The notes below the pieces were generated by a model. That model was not told the origin of the DNA. It was given only the letters and a program-made list of their open reading frames with translations, and did no database searches. Positions 1 to 11,996 of a stretch of 64,000 bases of DNA are shown piece after piece; position 1 is the stretch's first letter, and every line of letters starts with the position of its first letter. Position numbers and translations under genes: made by a program. Location of the stretch: assembly GCA_017562135.1 (NCBI GenBank), contig QEYB01001387.1:1-64000 (forward strand), read 5' to 3'. The DNA comes from Dipylidium caninum. Taxonomy: Eukaryota; Platyhelminthes; Cestoda; Cyclophyllidea; Dipylidiidae.

Positions 1-800
1 CCGTCCTTAACTACGGAAGGCTGCGGTCAGAGGCAGAGTAATAAACATCAGGGAGAGTTTGTCACGCACTGGAAATCACAACGAGCAGCATATTACGGGC
101 AACAATATGTGTCGCAGAATGTCGCGAGGACCCAGTGGAAGCCCTGGAGTACTTGCTAATAAGGGTACATTCTGCCCTTTTCCGTATCACAAGACAGCGA
201 GTTGAGTAAAGTCCGAGGAAAACACGGGTAGATACTTAAGCGCGAACCAATTCGTCGTGCGGGTCTTTTCACTTCGCTGTATAACCAGCATTAAATACAC
301 AAATGTTAGCAGCTCCCTGCATAGACGCTCTCAGGTTGCACTGTTTTGGGGAAGGGAGTAAAAATGCAATGATAACGTGTGTAAACAGGTTGTCAAAAAT
401 GGTTGAAGTTATGGGACTGGCTTTAGCAAAACCGTGAGACCTCTTCGGAGTGGCCACTTTTGGGTTGGCAAATGCAGTTCGCGCGAATGTTACTCGAAGG
501 TGCACAATTGAGCCAAGGCAACATGTCTGAGTACGATTAATGTGCATTTGCTTGTACGACAGGACGCCAACTCTTACCCTCTGTTGCGTACACTCTGTCT
601 GGGATCACACTGACGACAAACATTTACTACTCAAAAGTACTTTGGTTAACGCAGTTGAGGTCCACCACAGTCCCTCCCTATCACATTTAATCGCATTTCA
701 CCCAATTTCGCTGTGGCTCAGTCGGGCGCCCTTCCGTCCCATTTGCACATGAGCAACCTTAACATAGGCTGTTTATAGAAAAGATTAATGTTGACTGCTA
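1..800. other. Unassigned sequence
   Basis: I recognise no gene, splice-bounded exon or copy of the repeated blocks here. Short ORFs exist on both strands but lack a signal peptide, exon boundaries or a paralog elsewhere in the window. Confidence 0.4.
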
Positions 801-1400
801 ATCGTTTTCAGAGTACCATGATCGGACTCTATCAATAGTAATGAAAGCGGTTTGTTGATCTGAACAGCACAAAGCGATAATCGTTCCTTATCTCCCTCCA
901 TCAAACCACGATGAGCTCTATCACGAAATAGGGACGCAGGTTAGTGCAGATTGTCACGAAGGTGTTCGTGATGATGGAACGACTTTCAGTTGGTCTACTC
1001 GTATAATACGAGTCAAACTATACCTGGTGTATGAATATATTAGAGAATTTTTACCAGTAAAAGAGACGATTAGACTCGGACACCAACAAATGTCAAATGT
1101 GTATCAAGGCGGGTCGATTCTGTAACTGCATAGATATTGCTCAGTCTTCCCTTCTCCCTGTTGCATTTATCACACCTTCCTTTCAGCAACAGCAAGATCT
1201 CAGTGTTAGGGAGCAGTGTTTCGTCGGAGTGACATCAGTGCGCCTCTACAACTGCTAGGCAACACAATTGCGGTTTGGCACAACTATTTTTTTTAGTGTT
1301 TGTGGTAGTATAACATTAATAGATACCAGTGAGGTGCCTTTCAGTGGGACGCTTAAGAGGTGGTGAAGCTGGAGGGTCGAATTTCCATCCATAAAAAACT
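800..1400 (+). pseudogene. Relic of the 3' end of an S2-type gene
   Basis: The stretch aligns, with many changes, to the last intron and terminal exon of the S2 genes (compare 13850-14250 and 33600-33950). A pyrimidine tract ends in AG at 1195-1196, where the S2 terminal exon begins, and the following text resembles the S2 3' end, including the part that reads cgcctctacaa in S2'. No upstream S2 exons are recognisable, so it is a 5'-truncated fossil copy. Confidence 0.45.
997..1013. repeat. Short perfect palindrome
   Basis: ACTCGTAT and ATACGAGT form 8-bp inverted arms around one central A. It lies in the relic intron; no function is evident and it may be chance. Confidence 0.5.
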
Positions 1401-3400
1401 ATGTTTAACTCTACGACGCGTCGTCACTATTTGTCCACTGTGGATTCACAACGTTAGTCGCTGGGGAAATATTTGCGCGAGTCCTTGTTCTGTGGATTGA
1501 GAGAGTTAGGTGGGCTCGTTTGCCATATCGGTTCCCACCTTTGTGAGTAAAAACTCCTACGGCTTGTCTCAGTATGCACACTTTTTTCATCGTTATTAAG
1601 GTCAGCCAATTATCGCAACCAAATGGTAGTCAGTGAAAAAGGGAAAAAGGAGGCCATGCGGTGACACGGGTCCTTCATTTGCATATTTCACTTATTCTTC
1701 CACATATTAACGACAGGTCTGTTTCTCCCATTTCCTTTGTGTAACAAGATGCGTTTGGAGATCCGATCCTGCGCACTGATACCATTAAATAAAACCCTTA
1801 CAAGAGATCATGACTACATTTGTGGCGCAGCTTTCGCATAAGTCAACAGAAGCACCACTGCCTCGTAAGGATCGCATCGTTCCCACCCAATCATATGAAG
1901 GTAACGGACAAGATTTGTATCGTAAAGGTGCCATGAGTGATAAGGTCTCTATGTACATTTCTCACACCTTTCAGTGCTACTACTCAAAGACACTAACAAG
2001 ACAGAAATTACTCAACCCTTAATGAACATACTCATCTGAGGATAATGGCATTTAGTTCAAGTAGGAACAGGTAACGAGGAGGCAGACCAGAGGAGAGCTA
2101 GCCTACTCTATACAGCCTCCCACTGAACCCTTGCGTAAGCGAATGCATTGCTGCTTCAGCACTAAATTGAATCTCAATTTAACATTTGATGCTTTTACGT
2201 TCCATAAACGGTTTCTGGCGCAAACTGATTTCTAGGAATATCCTCTTGGCAACGATTCCAAGTTTTTATCCGTTGAGCACTTGAGAAAATTTATGTAAGT
2301 TGAGTCATAAGGTGACTTTTAACGCTGCCAAATTTCTTACACCATTGTGTGTTTCGAGGAGGAGCTGCCCAAAATGGGGGACATAAAGTGCTGTCTCAAC
2401 TCCTTGACTAACTGCCACCAATTTTTAACCATTCTATTACTTCCTTTGTACTTCTTCTAGCGAAAGCAGCTTGGTTGTCATCCAAATTATAACCTTACCT
2501 GTCTGGGCGTATATGACAGGGATCCTTTTGAAAACTCTGCTCTAAAAACATCAGGATTTTTACGGATCGAACGTTGGACAGACGCTAAGCAGCAAAGATA
2601 GCGGAGTCTCACCGAAATTTGACATGACCTGCCAACTGTGGAACGCTCAAGAATTTCTTCCTAGCACCTCCATTCCTCCACTGCCTACTCAGTCTTTACT
2701 ATTTCTGCAAACGATAATCATTTTGGATGCTCAACACATCAATCACTCATTCCAGTTAAAGTAACTGTCGCCTACTTCAATGTGCCCATTTGCATTGGGA
2801 ATCCACTTCGCCCTCGATTCGTCACAAAAAATTTCGCTACACTACATGTTCTGCACAGGCGCAAAGAACTCGTTGTACTTGACTTGGTCTTCTTTCACCA
2901 TCACGATTTGACTTACAATCCTGTGCTGCTTCTCTTCCCCACCAATACCCTCTCACCCCCCAAACTTATCCTCCAGTCTTGATATGCATTGTCAGGATTT
3001 GAGGTCGCTTATTTCCCTATTTCACTCAACTCTCACCCATGGGAAGAGGATTGACTGGGAATCTTGGGCGTGCTCTTGTACACTCAATGAGAAACAGCAT
3101 TCTGTGTGTAGATGCCCTTGTTCAGCATTCGTGGAGGCCGAAAATGCACAGTTTTGATGACCGTTGGTAACTCATTACTGAATTTGGAGTTTGGTGAATT
3201 AAAAGGGAACACAGCCTCAGGGGAAAGATGGAGAAGAGGGGATAATCAAACGGTGGCAAATCATCCCGTGTGTAACATTTTGTGAACATCTTTTCAAATT
3301 GCATTCTTTTTATTCAGTAGAAATGACTCCCATTTATGTTCCTGATTAAGATGGCTTGTGCGGGGAAGGCAACTAACAGATCGGCAGATGAATAGTGGTG
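1400..3400 (+). repeat. Diverged copy of the S2-to-S4 linker
   Basis: Successive patches match, in the same order and orientation, 33900-36030 and in part 14250-15900: the ttcccacc/caatcatatgaagg patch near 1880, the gcccatttgcattgg patch near 2785, and the caatgagaaac patch near 3087. I see no intact exon. The weak similarity indicates an old duplication. Confidence 0.45.
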
Positions 3401-4440
3401 GGGATGGACATGGTGGGTTATAGTCGGCGCTCCTCTCAGGAGGAATTAGGATATTTTTCAACATGCATTTGCAATACCTCTTTTTTTTTTTCTCTACTCG
3501 ACAGTGTGTCATTAGAAGACTTTGCGAAATCCACTGACTATCACTGTTTTGAGTTCGTTCGTCCCCATACGAAGGAGAGAACATGCATGTGTCATATCGA
3601 GGTGACACTCAGGGCACTGCTATCAATATGACACCATTTTCATGATTTGAATTGAGCGAATCGCCTTGTCGCTGAGACGAAGAATAACGGCCAGCCCGAA
3701 GTGAAATGGTCAGTAGGCTTGTTTATTGCCGCTTCTCTACAATATGTGAACAAATGCAACGGGCTCGTTGAACACTGCCTAATTAAAGCCGTCACCTGAC
3801 CCTATATCCCTAATCGAAAGATCCTCTGTTAAACTGATAACGACACAGTTAGTGAGCAAGTGGTGCCCAACATGGCTCTTCAACTGGGCAGAACACAATT
3901 GAAGACCTCTCTCGATGCTTGATTTACTTTCTCGCGTCGTGCGGTGCCCACTCGTGAGCAATCTTCATTGTCACAAGGCGCAGGATTCCTGCCAAAAAAC
4001 GATTTTCCAGGTTGACCTGAGCAAAATTGAGGCCACTTTGAATGACTCCTAATGTGTGTTGTAAGTGCCGGTCACCGAGGTGATTTACCAATGGTACTAA
4101 ATTTCTGGGCCGTCTGCAATTGGTTTCTCATATATCTCCTTCCGGTACCCCAGTGGCCTGAAATGCAAGGAAATAAGACATGTAGTTTTGCAGCAACTCC
4201 ACCACCACCGATTCTTCTTCTGTCTTCTCTGCTCCTTCTTCACATTATGACACGCTCCGTGTACATTAAGCCTTAACTCACTAGTTGGGGCCGCGTCTCT
4301 GTCTTGTAATAACTGAGGACGTCACTGTGATCAGAGACGGAGTGTGGTGGAGAGAAAGCGCGAAGAGAGGGAGCAGGAAAAGGAAAGATATTCATAACTT
4401 ATCGCTTATGAATGGCAGGTGAGCTTTTGATATGCACGAC
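3400..4440 (-). pseudogene. Eroded S1-type gene on the minus strand
   Basis: Read on the minus strand, this resembles the 5' half of S1M (41.3 to 40.4 kb). A start with a signal-like exon lies near 4395, followed by an AGTGAGTT donor near 4280; exon-3-like sequence (compare tgtcattagaaga at 3508 with 40431) lies around 3490-3750. The stretch between is too changed to translate as exon 2. Frames are broken throughout, so it should make no protein. It follows the linker as S1M follows its own linker, suggesting both came from one old duplicated arrangement. Confidence 0.4.
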
Positions 4441-5690
4441 AATTAATTCAAATTAGTGCCTTCGAAAGCATGTTTTTTTTTACACTCGTGCGCTTTTTCG
4501 CACAGTTCACCATCCACTCCTACATGAAGTAGGGATCATTGTATGTTCTCTGGGGATTCTTGCCCTTGAATTGTCAGGGCCTTAAGCGAAGGTCCGCAGA
4601 TTTCACTCAGGATAGGCACCATTTTGCATGCGCCATTTGTCGCCGCAAACTACTCTTTTTCGTTCTCTGACCGAACACCCAAATGATTTGAGGGCATTTG
4701 TAGCAAGAGTATAGGTGGAGATAGTATCTGGTGTGTCTCGACTAGGTGGATAGGCTGAAGAGGCAATTCCGTGCCTCTGTATGTCATCTTAAACGTGTGA
4801 CCAGACAACACGGTAAGAACGAACAGGTCATGGGAATTGGAAGAGTTTCGAACGAGGCAACGAATCAGGCTCTGGGTGTGAAAGGCAACAAAGGCAGGTG
4901 AACCCTCAGTTATCAATGGTGAAATTCATATCTAGGCATCCGTGAGACGTCCATTTGGTCTGTGTTAGCACTCGTAGAGTTCGGCTTCAAGTGAGGAGCA
5001 GGCGAGAAAGCAACCTATTGTCGAGTCATTTTCAACAAAACTGGAGCGCGCAGGTGCTCTTGCGATCCAATCACCGGTGAGAATGATCATTTAAGTTATC
5101 AGATTCCATGGGCTAGAACCTCATCTGCGCGAAAAAATTTGCTCCATCTCCCCTTGCCCTGTCCTGCGTAAGCTCTGCAATGTCCTGAGTCGAGTAATCA
5201 GCATCTTTTTTCCACGCGGCAGCATACCACGATTTGAGCAAATGCATTAAGCCATTCAATATATCCAAATGTTTTCCATGTTACTACATGGAAAATTCCA
5301 TTCACGTGTTTGCATTCATTTCCACTGCTTATTAGGACTTGACTAATACTTTGGTGCTCATCTTCTGTCGCCAAATTATATGCTTCTGGACAGCTGCCTG
5401 AAATGGATATTCAAAAGCGTTTTAACACTGAGCTAACTACTGAAATGAAGCACTGATTTTTTCACTCTGACTTAATTTGCCTTCCTTATCAATGAAAATA
5501 GTGACATGGTTGTCACTTCGTTGTGAGCCCACCGCTCGGAATACCGTGACGGTAATAGAAATTGTAGGAAAAAGGGTACAGCCCTCAGCAAGGTCAGCTT
5601 AGATTTCGCGGAACGCATGAGGAGACGAGCCTCAAAAGCAAACCTCTTCGATTCAATTTCTTTATACGTGGAAGCCTCGTTCTGGCTGGC
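4440..5690. other. Upstream flank of the minus-strand relic, otherwise unassigned
   Basis: The ttcaccatcca patch near 4506 recalls the S1M upstream flank at 41330. Beyond that I see only AT-rich and mixed sequence without a supported gene. Confidence 0.3.
5272..5295. repeat. Perfect 9-bp inverted repeat with 6-nt loop
   Basis: TTTTCCATG and CATGGAAAA flank TTACTA and could form a small hairpin. No gene context explains it. Confidence 0.6.
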
Positions 5691-5739
5691 ACCCCGATAT
5701 GATTTCTCGTTCATATCAATCGCTAAATCAGACCCCGTC

Positions 5740-5910
5740 TAAGGATTCGTACACCAAACACCCACGACCTGTCCGGAGTTCTTTTCCCCAGTCCCTCCAT
5801 ACAAAATTCAATAACAACAAGCCTATTGGTGAGCAATCAGCAATTAGACAGCCCTTCGACAATACCGAACTAGTGCATTATTAAGAAAGATACAGTGTCT
5901 ATTTACTCAA
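5740..5910 (+). pseudogene. W block copy (exon-like, plus strand)
   Basis: This copy of block W is recognised by the peptide-level signature GEQSAI followed by a D/N-N-containing stretch and HY. The same frame is seen at 43440-43590 (plus), 10680-10990, 46870-47165 and the A and B copies (minus). A stop follows the HY and the donor seen in the C copy is not preserved. Product unknown. Confidence 0.4.
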
Positions 5911-6059
5911 ACGCCAAATTGCCCGAGACTTAATACTGGATCTTATGTGTGATGAGGAGGAGAATACAACTTGGCAACTTGGCAACAGAACGCAGCTTAC
6001 CCAACTCAAGGTGAACCTGAGTCAGGAAACTGTAGAGAATGGTCCAGACGAATGGAAAA

Positions 6060-6345
6060 AAACAGTCGCCCTAACCAGGTTGACATCACTTTTTTCAAAG
6101 ACAGTTCTGCTAATCTCCACAGTTTCTTCTCCCCATCCTTTTCTGCTTGCAATCTCTCTATTACAGCAACTTTTCAAACAATCGGCCTGACGGATGGTGT
6201 AAAATGGAGAGAACTTATTTCCGTCTTCAACTTGTCCGATCACCCTTTTCTGATTGAGTGGAACGTTTACGATTTTTTCCAAGTCCAAGTTGCTTCTTTC
6301 GACACATAGCAATGTCCTGCCAAGTATGACTAGTATTAAAATGCT
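6060..6345 (+). pseudogene. S4-type exon 3 relic
   Basis: The frame encoding SVFNLS and later QVQVASFD lines up with the S4 exon 3 (63292-63487: SLFNLSVS and QVKSVSFD) and with 17992-18210. A stop follows soon after, and the part corresponding to the DDSPNAI motif is missing. It is followed at 6417 by a K block, the same order as in the other S4 units. Confidence 0.45.
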
Positions 6346-6416
6346 TATTCGGGGAATACAGTGTATATTTGTTGCCCGATAAGAGCTGATGCTGCCTGGA
6401 CCTGCCTTTTATCTTC

Positions 6417-6770
6417 TTGGTGTCCATTGCCATTTTGCTCAAGCTGCTCATTAGAATGACCTTTATCAGAATGGAATATCTCTGCTGCGTATTTGAGGAA
6501 CGCATACGGCTGCGACAAAATACTCCAAATTGTATCTTCTTTCTTGATCATCTAATGTTCCTAATGTGCTCCTTAAGCCTAAGGCGTCATGCCAGATCAA
6601 AACCTAGACCCCACTGGGCGGAGTTGTTCACACTACTACAGCCACCACACAACAATCTTCGCATGCGGTGTAAGGTAGATAGGTCCGAAGATGTAGTCGG
6701 TTGCACACAAGTGGTTGGGAGGACCATAGTAACACCGGTCGACATGTGTGAAAAGGCGACACCACCGTAA
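6417..6770 (+). pseudogene. K block copy, plus strand
   Basis: Diverged copy of block K. The text around 6449-6640 follows the pattern seen at 27120-27260 and, reversed, at 14700-14500, including the gcggagttgttcac patch matching ggtggagttgttcac. An ORF of 117 codons spans it, but its sequence departs strongly from the frame kept in other K copies, so I treat it as a relic. Confidence 0.35.
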
Positions 6771-6779
6771 ATGCAGGCT

Positions 6780-7735
6780 ACGAGATGAGCTTAAGTGAAG
6801 CCAGCACGTAGGAGAATTGGAGGCGCAGTCCTAGGCTCAGGACCATGAAAACGAGTTGGAACTCCTATTAGGCAAAATGTGTAACCTGGTTGCACGAGCT
6901 GCTTTCCCTCTCTGAATTCGCATTCTCAACTCAATCTGCATTCGGAGATTTTTGGCATGATGTTTGCGCGGATTAAGCTCTTAACACAAAAGATCAAAAA
7001 CGTGAGACTGAGGATTGGCAAAGTAGCCCACTCAACTCTCGGGAGGCGCCGATGGTAAGGATTAGTCAATTTTCCAGGTTAGGGCGAGTTGCTTTACCTC
7101 GGCAAGGTCAGAGCAAACAAAGAACTAAACCCTATTTATAAATAACATATAGTCTGACACAATCCTGTCTACATCACAGACACGGAGACGTTATGGATGA
7201 AACAAGTGCAATTATTTTTGAGAGAGAATTTCTGGGTGCATACTCGGAGAATTAAATTGTCTTTCTCAATCAAACACAATCTATAGCAATTGAAAAACGT
7301 TTCCAGTGGACTGATACGGTGTTAGTTCAGTAATAATAGAGGTTTCTTTCAGATTCCACGCATTAATCAAATACATTTATACGCGACGAAGGCAGATCTG
7401 AACAAGGATCTCCCTGCACATACACATCCATCTCCTAATTGAGCATCTCAGCGTCTCCATTATCATATGCGTCCTGTTTCGATAAGTGAATCTCTCTCTC
7501 TCCATAAATTTCCAAACGCTTTTTCTCTCGCGCGCTTTTTTTTCAAACATAACGAAGGCACCGTGGTAGGCGAATGCCACCCCTTTGAACAGGAGTAGAC
7601 ACAGTTCCTACCGTCCTCGCGGCAATCGCTCCATTATATCTGTGTGTCAACGCGCTTTCTCATGCTAACTTCCGCGCTTTCCTCCTCAATTCGCAGAAGT
7701 TAACATGCTTATTGATAGTAATTCTTTCCTGCCAT
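6780..7735. other. Unassigned, with a short reversed patch of the R repeat
   Basis: Near 7070-7115 the text is the reverse complement of the gctctgacc...cgcctaacctagg patch seen at 29850, 56710 and 48095. Otherwise only AT-rich sequence and a ctctctctc run near 7490 were seen. Confidence 0.3.
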
Positions 7736-7739
7736 CAGC

Positions 7740-8470
7740 CTCCTTGCCGCCATGTCCGTCAGTCTTCAGGGAAATGGTCAAATATTTGCAATAATCCTGC
7801 TCAGTTTCTTGAGAAAAAGAAATGAGGTGGGAGGGAGCACTGGACAGCAGCTAGAGCCCCCAATGGACGACGTATATTCCATATATTTTTACGAGGAATT
7901 AAAGCCAGGGACCATACCTTGCCTTTTCTATAATGCGCCAGAGGATAACATTAGATGTATCTTGTAAAATCCACAGACTATAGGCTTTTTTAAGACCATC
8001 GTCGCTATACAGAAGTGAAAATATTGCTTGGTGCTAACATCAGGCGCACCAATAGACACATTCATTTTTCGAAGAAAAATCTATCGCCTTGTTCGCATGA
8101 CACGAAGAGTAACAACCTAATCAGGAAGGAGGAGTAGCTTGCTCTATGGCCCATTCCCTTACAGTAGTAGTGGACAAATGCGGGGAAGACAAGGCGTGCG
8201 AATTGGTAAGCCTATAAATAGGATATAACAGCTATTTCTACTAGGAACGTTTTTGAACACGTCTTCCAAGTCAACCTGACATCGTCATACGACACGTTCA
8301 CTGTAGCTCTGAAAAATGCAAAGTTGCCTCACACACAGTGGAATGCACTTTGAAGCAGTGCTTGAACGTGCATTGGGTGCCGCAGTTGAATGTCTAAGAG
8401 GATTCCTGCAAAAACAGAGAATTCCAGGTGATCAAAAGCAGGCGTATCATGTCTTGAAGGGACTCCTTAC
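7740..8470 (-). pseudogene. Second eroded S1-type relic, minus strand
   Basis: Reversed, the stretch shows the exon 2 and exon 3 landscape of S1M: the patch with actgtagctctgaaaaatgcaa (near 8305) corresponds to ctctgtagctgaaatgcaag near 40765, and the patch around 8085-8110 corresponds to the tcctgctgcatgagacgaag text near 40571. Reading frames are destroyed by many indels. It marks an old minus-oriented copy. Confidence 0.35.
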
Positions 8471-8779
8471 ATAATTTGGATGAATGCAACGCAACGACAT
8501 TCATGCTTGTTGGTATTGGGATTTTCCTCCAAGGGAAGTGAGGTCATTGCGAGAGTAGGAAGGCCACTTCCAACGGACCCCAACCACTGTGTATCGGGAC
8601 TGTACGACGAGCAAATACGCCTCTGTTAACTCAATTAGACCAAGTGGCAGGTGGTTTGCGAGGTGACTAACACATTGAGAAAAGCAGCTGCATTCCGAGC
8701 ATCACGGAGAGACTTCCAATGTGCCCTACTTAAACTGCATGCACAGCTACCCCATTAGTCAACCATCCATATCGCCATC

Positions 8780-8910
8780 AACTGGTCACCTCGGCCACCT
8801 CAGCGACTTCTCCTTAAACCTGCGCCTCCTCAACTGCGATCTCAGCCGCATTCTCGTCCTCATCTTCATGGCCATTTTCTCCTTCACCGCCATTGCTAGC
8901 TTCTTGAAGG
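8780..8910 (-). pseudogene. D block relic (acidic exon-like), minus strand
   Basis: On the minus strand one frame reads ASNGGEGENGHEDEDENAAE and ends after EEAQV. This resembles the acidic stretch of block D (26558-26862: ASVEADGEKE then DEDEDDCEGDDDD). It lies upstream of the minus-strand S1 relic at 8.4-7.7 kb. Confidence 0.35.
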
Positions 8911-9019
8911 GTGGTCACATTGACAGGGACACCTCATTTTGCTTCCAACTCCGTCCGCGCCAGACGCGACCAATGTTTGCTTAGGGTTGCTCTAACCACC
9001 TGAGGTGAGAAAAATGAGC

Positions 9020-9520
9020 CTAACCTAGGCTATTGTTTACTCTGGCCACGCCCTCTCTCTCTCTCTGTTGCATTCAATCCTATCCTACACTGACAAGATC
9101 ATGGTTTACCAGAATGTTCACTTCTTCGCTGCACAAAAGCAAAGTTGCGCGAGTGTGCTGAGAGGGCCAGCTTTTGTCCTCACAACTTTTCCTCAGGCAT
9201 AATTTCCTCATACGCATTTTATTTCAGACGCATTCGAACGATTTCTCTGAAGCAAAGGAGTGACTTGTAAAAACTGGCTAGTTGCACAAATCTCGCGAAA
9301 TCGCCATTTTCCCCAGTTATTTATGCGCGAAATGGTAATCTTAAATTATGACGTCGGTCAAAGCCACCCAAAGGCGGTAAAACTGTTTGAGTATATCGAA
9401 TGCCATTGTCCATTTGCTCTCACCGTCGCCAAAAGTCACGTGAGGCGCCAATGCTACTCATCGGTCCTGTTAGGATTCTGGCCCTCCTACACTGCTTGTC
9501 AACAGAATTTGTAAGGCGCG
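9020..9520 (+). pseudogene. R repeat and S terminal-exon relic
   Basis: The cctaacctaggctattg patch near 9023 and the ttaccagaatgttcacttc patch near 9107 match the R repeat (29870-29970, 56735-56830, 21335-21500). Downstream, near 9400-9470, the text corresponds to the terminal-exon region at 21950-22010, but an extra base breaks the codon phase. Confidence 0.4.
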
Positions 9521-10670
9521 ATATTGTTTCAATGTGTGCCCCAGTACACAGTTGTAGATAAAAGAAAACTCTCTTTTAATGAGACGGGAATAGGAGGGTA
9601 AAGTAACAGGGGAGTGCAGTTAAGGAAAATGGCGGACTGAGTGTCACTGAATCTGACATGTGAGGAACAATTATAGTTACGTTGACACACCCGCATCTCC
9701 CAATCAGCCGGCCGCAATAGTCGGAAAACATGAACAGCAAACGCCTAACTGTTCTCCCTGTTAACCTTACTTCCTTTTATTTGCCTGTGTTCCTCCAGGT
9801 GACAGAGAATTCTTCTCGGTCTCTCCTTGCCCGATATCATCAGCCGCTCTTTTGTGGGATTGCTTGACCGAATGGCATGTTGATGGAGTGTCCCACATTT
9901 TTTGCGTCTTGCCCAATTCTTTCATGAAAAGTTGTTTGGTCACTGTCTGTATAATGAGTATCATGGCTCTTTCATGTCGATTACTTTTCTGTTCCGGCAA
10001 TCCCTACGACGATCGAAGAAACTCTGCTCCCCCTTAACGCCGCCATGGAACATATTTCAGCGTTCCTCTCAGCTGGCATATTGCTTCAACATAACACATG
10101 TACTATCGCACATCTCTACCCAACCCACAGAGGAAGGGAAGCAATGAAGTGACCCGAGTTGACTAGGTCAGGTGGAGCAATTTAAGCCACACCCCAGCTG
10201 ATGCCTCGAATGCTGTACGCTATGCGTCAGTCCGAAGGCTGTAGTTTCCAAGGCAAGAATAATGAGGAACTTTTTGGCGAGGGACCATCAAACTCCCAGA
10301 GCATCTCCTTCGCGGAAGGATTCACTTGGAGATTGTCTTCATGCTCACCTCGTCATATTAGCGCACGAATTCATTCCAGCGCAACAATGGCTATCGTATG
10401 CACTAACGGATTGTTGCGCGCCTGTCTCGGCTATTTCTAAGATTGCAGTAAAGTAGCCAGAGACTGCGTAGAAACGGATGCAGAGAAGAAAGCGAGAGAG
10501 GTGGCAAAACAGTCTTTGAAAGGGTGTCAACTTGGTGCAGGTGCTGACAGGCAGTGTGTTTTTCCATCATCTAGACCATTGTCAATGCCTTCTCCGCATG
10601 AAATCGGCTTGAAAACCCCTCACTTCACCTTAAGTTGGTGGCTTCATTCTGTTTGCCAGTCGTGGAGTTA
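9520..10670. other. Unassigned sequence
   Basis: No supported exon or recognised repeat block. Overlapping short ORFs on both strands near 9850-10500 show no signal peptide and no paralog. Confidence 0.3.
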
Positions 10671-10679
10671 TACGTTTCG

Positions 10680-10990
10680 ACCAGTAGACAATGTACATTT
10701 CTCTGTATAATGGTCTATTTCGTTGTTGAAGCGCTGTCCCATTGCTGATTGCTCACCAAAAGCTTTTGTTGTCTCTGAAATGGTGGCGGAGGGGACTGGG
10801 AAAAGAACTCGGAACAGTCGCAGGGTGTTTGGCTGTAAGAATCCAGAGACAATGATCTGGGATGGTTGGAAAGCATTGTGCTGTCGAAACAAGCTTAATG
10901 CTGCAAAATTGAATTGCGTTCCTCGACTTGTCTCTCGTTCCGTCGAAAATTACGCGGGTCTCTGTCACGCCTTATCTCTACAATCTTGAC
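10680..10990 (-). pseudogene. W block copy, minus strand
   Basis: On the minus strand, FGEQSAMGQRFNNEIDHY gives the W signature. Farther upstream on the same strand, CSIKLVSTAQCFPT in another frame parallels YSIKLLLLALCSPT at about 47.08 kb, so the two long W copies share about 300 bp. The frames are split by indels. Downstream the donor after tacattgtctactg is altered compared with tatttgttgacag/gtaatt in A, B and C. Confidence 0.4.
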
Positions 10991-10999
10991 CGTCCCCGG

Positions 11000-11940
11000 G
11001 TACACGGTAGCTCACAGCGAAGTTACGCAGTATACGTCAGATACCGGCTGATAACCAGTTAGTATTTTCACGATGATGGAAGCAATTAAGAAGGGAGAAA
11101 TTAGTATTATCAGTAGTAAGCTTCAATGTCTAAGCACTTTTTAATATCCATTACAAGCAGCCGTCCCAAAGTATACAATTTGACGACGGAAATGAGCAGC
11201 AAATTGTAGTCAGGGTGCTGCTAATGGTGGAAAATAATCAAACAGTCCCTGGTCCACTCGAACTAATTGACGATACAGGCGAAATGTGAAATGCGGAGAT
11301 GAAGCAGCTAGTTTGTGAACGTAGAACAGATTCAACGAAGGCTAATTTCATGGGCTTACATCTAAATAAACAACGGTTTATTTTACACTAATTACCTCTG
11401 GTGTCGAGTTCCCTACTTCCGCGCCTTCTCCACCTTCTACAGCTCAATTCTATCTGCAGTTCCCATTCCCATTTCTCTCCACCGGAATACAATTGACGCT
11501 CTTTCAACTTACTTGTCGAGGTACTCCAGTCTGTGCTAGTAGACGTCCCATCTCTCACGAGGTTTGTAACAACTATGCCCCAAGAATCGAAGGGTTTGTG
11601 TGGAAGGCACAAAAATTGGCTTCGTGGTCACCGTCTGCAATGCGGTTTGAGGCTGGGTTCTTTGCAGTTTCGGTGCAGGCCTTATTTTCAGGTTTAAACC
11701 AAATCACAAACTCTCATTGCGCAAAGCCAATTCACCATTGGCCTTGCCCCCCACCCACATAAAAATAAAATGACAACCGAATTACGCTGAATTGATTTTC
11801 CGTTGCTTAATCATTCAGCCGCACACACTTCACCCTCCTTCTAATTATGCCATCTACTTTGGAGTTCCAACATTTCGTAATTACTGCGATGTTTATGAAC
11901 TGCCCACCCAATGTGTGATATGCAAAGACACAAACATGCT
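11000..11940 (+). repeat. Diverged upstream flank of S2'
   Basis: From about 11490 the text tracks the S2A upstream flank (31190-31640), for example ctctttcaacttacttgtcgag against ctctttcgtctcacttgtctcg. It precedes an S2 promoter position in both places. No coding content was identified. Confidence 0.5.
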
Positions 11941-11996
11941 TTAAGGTTAAATTGCATGCCGTGCAACCAGACGATCACCACTTTCCCCTGAAAGCT

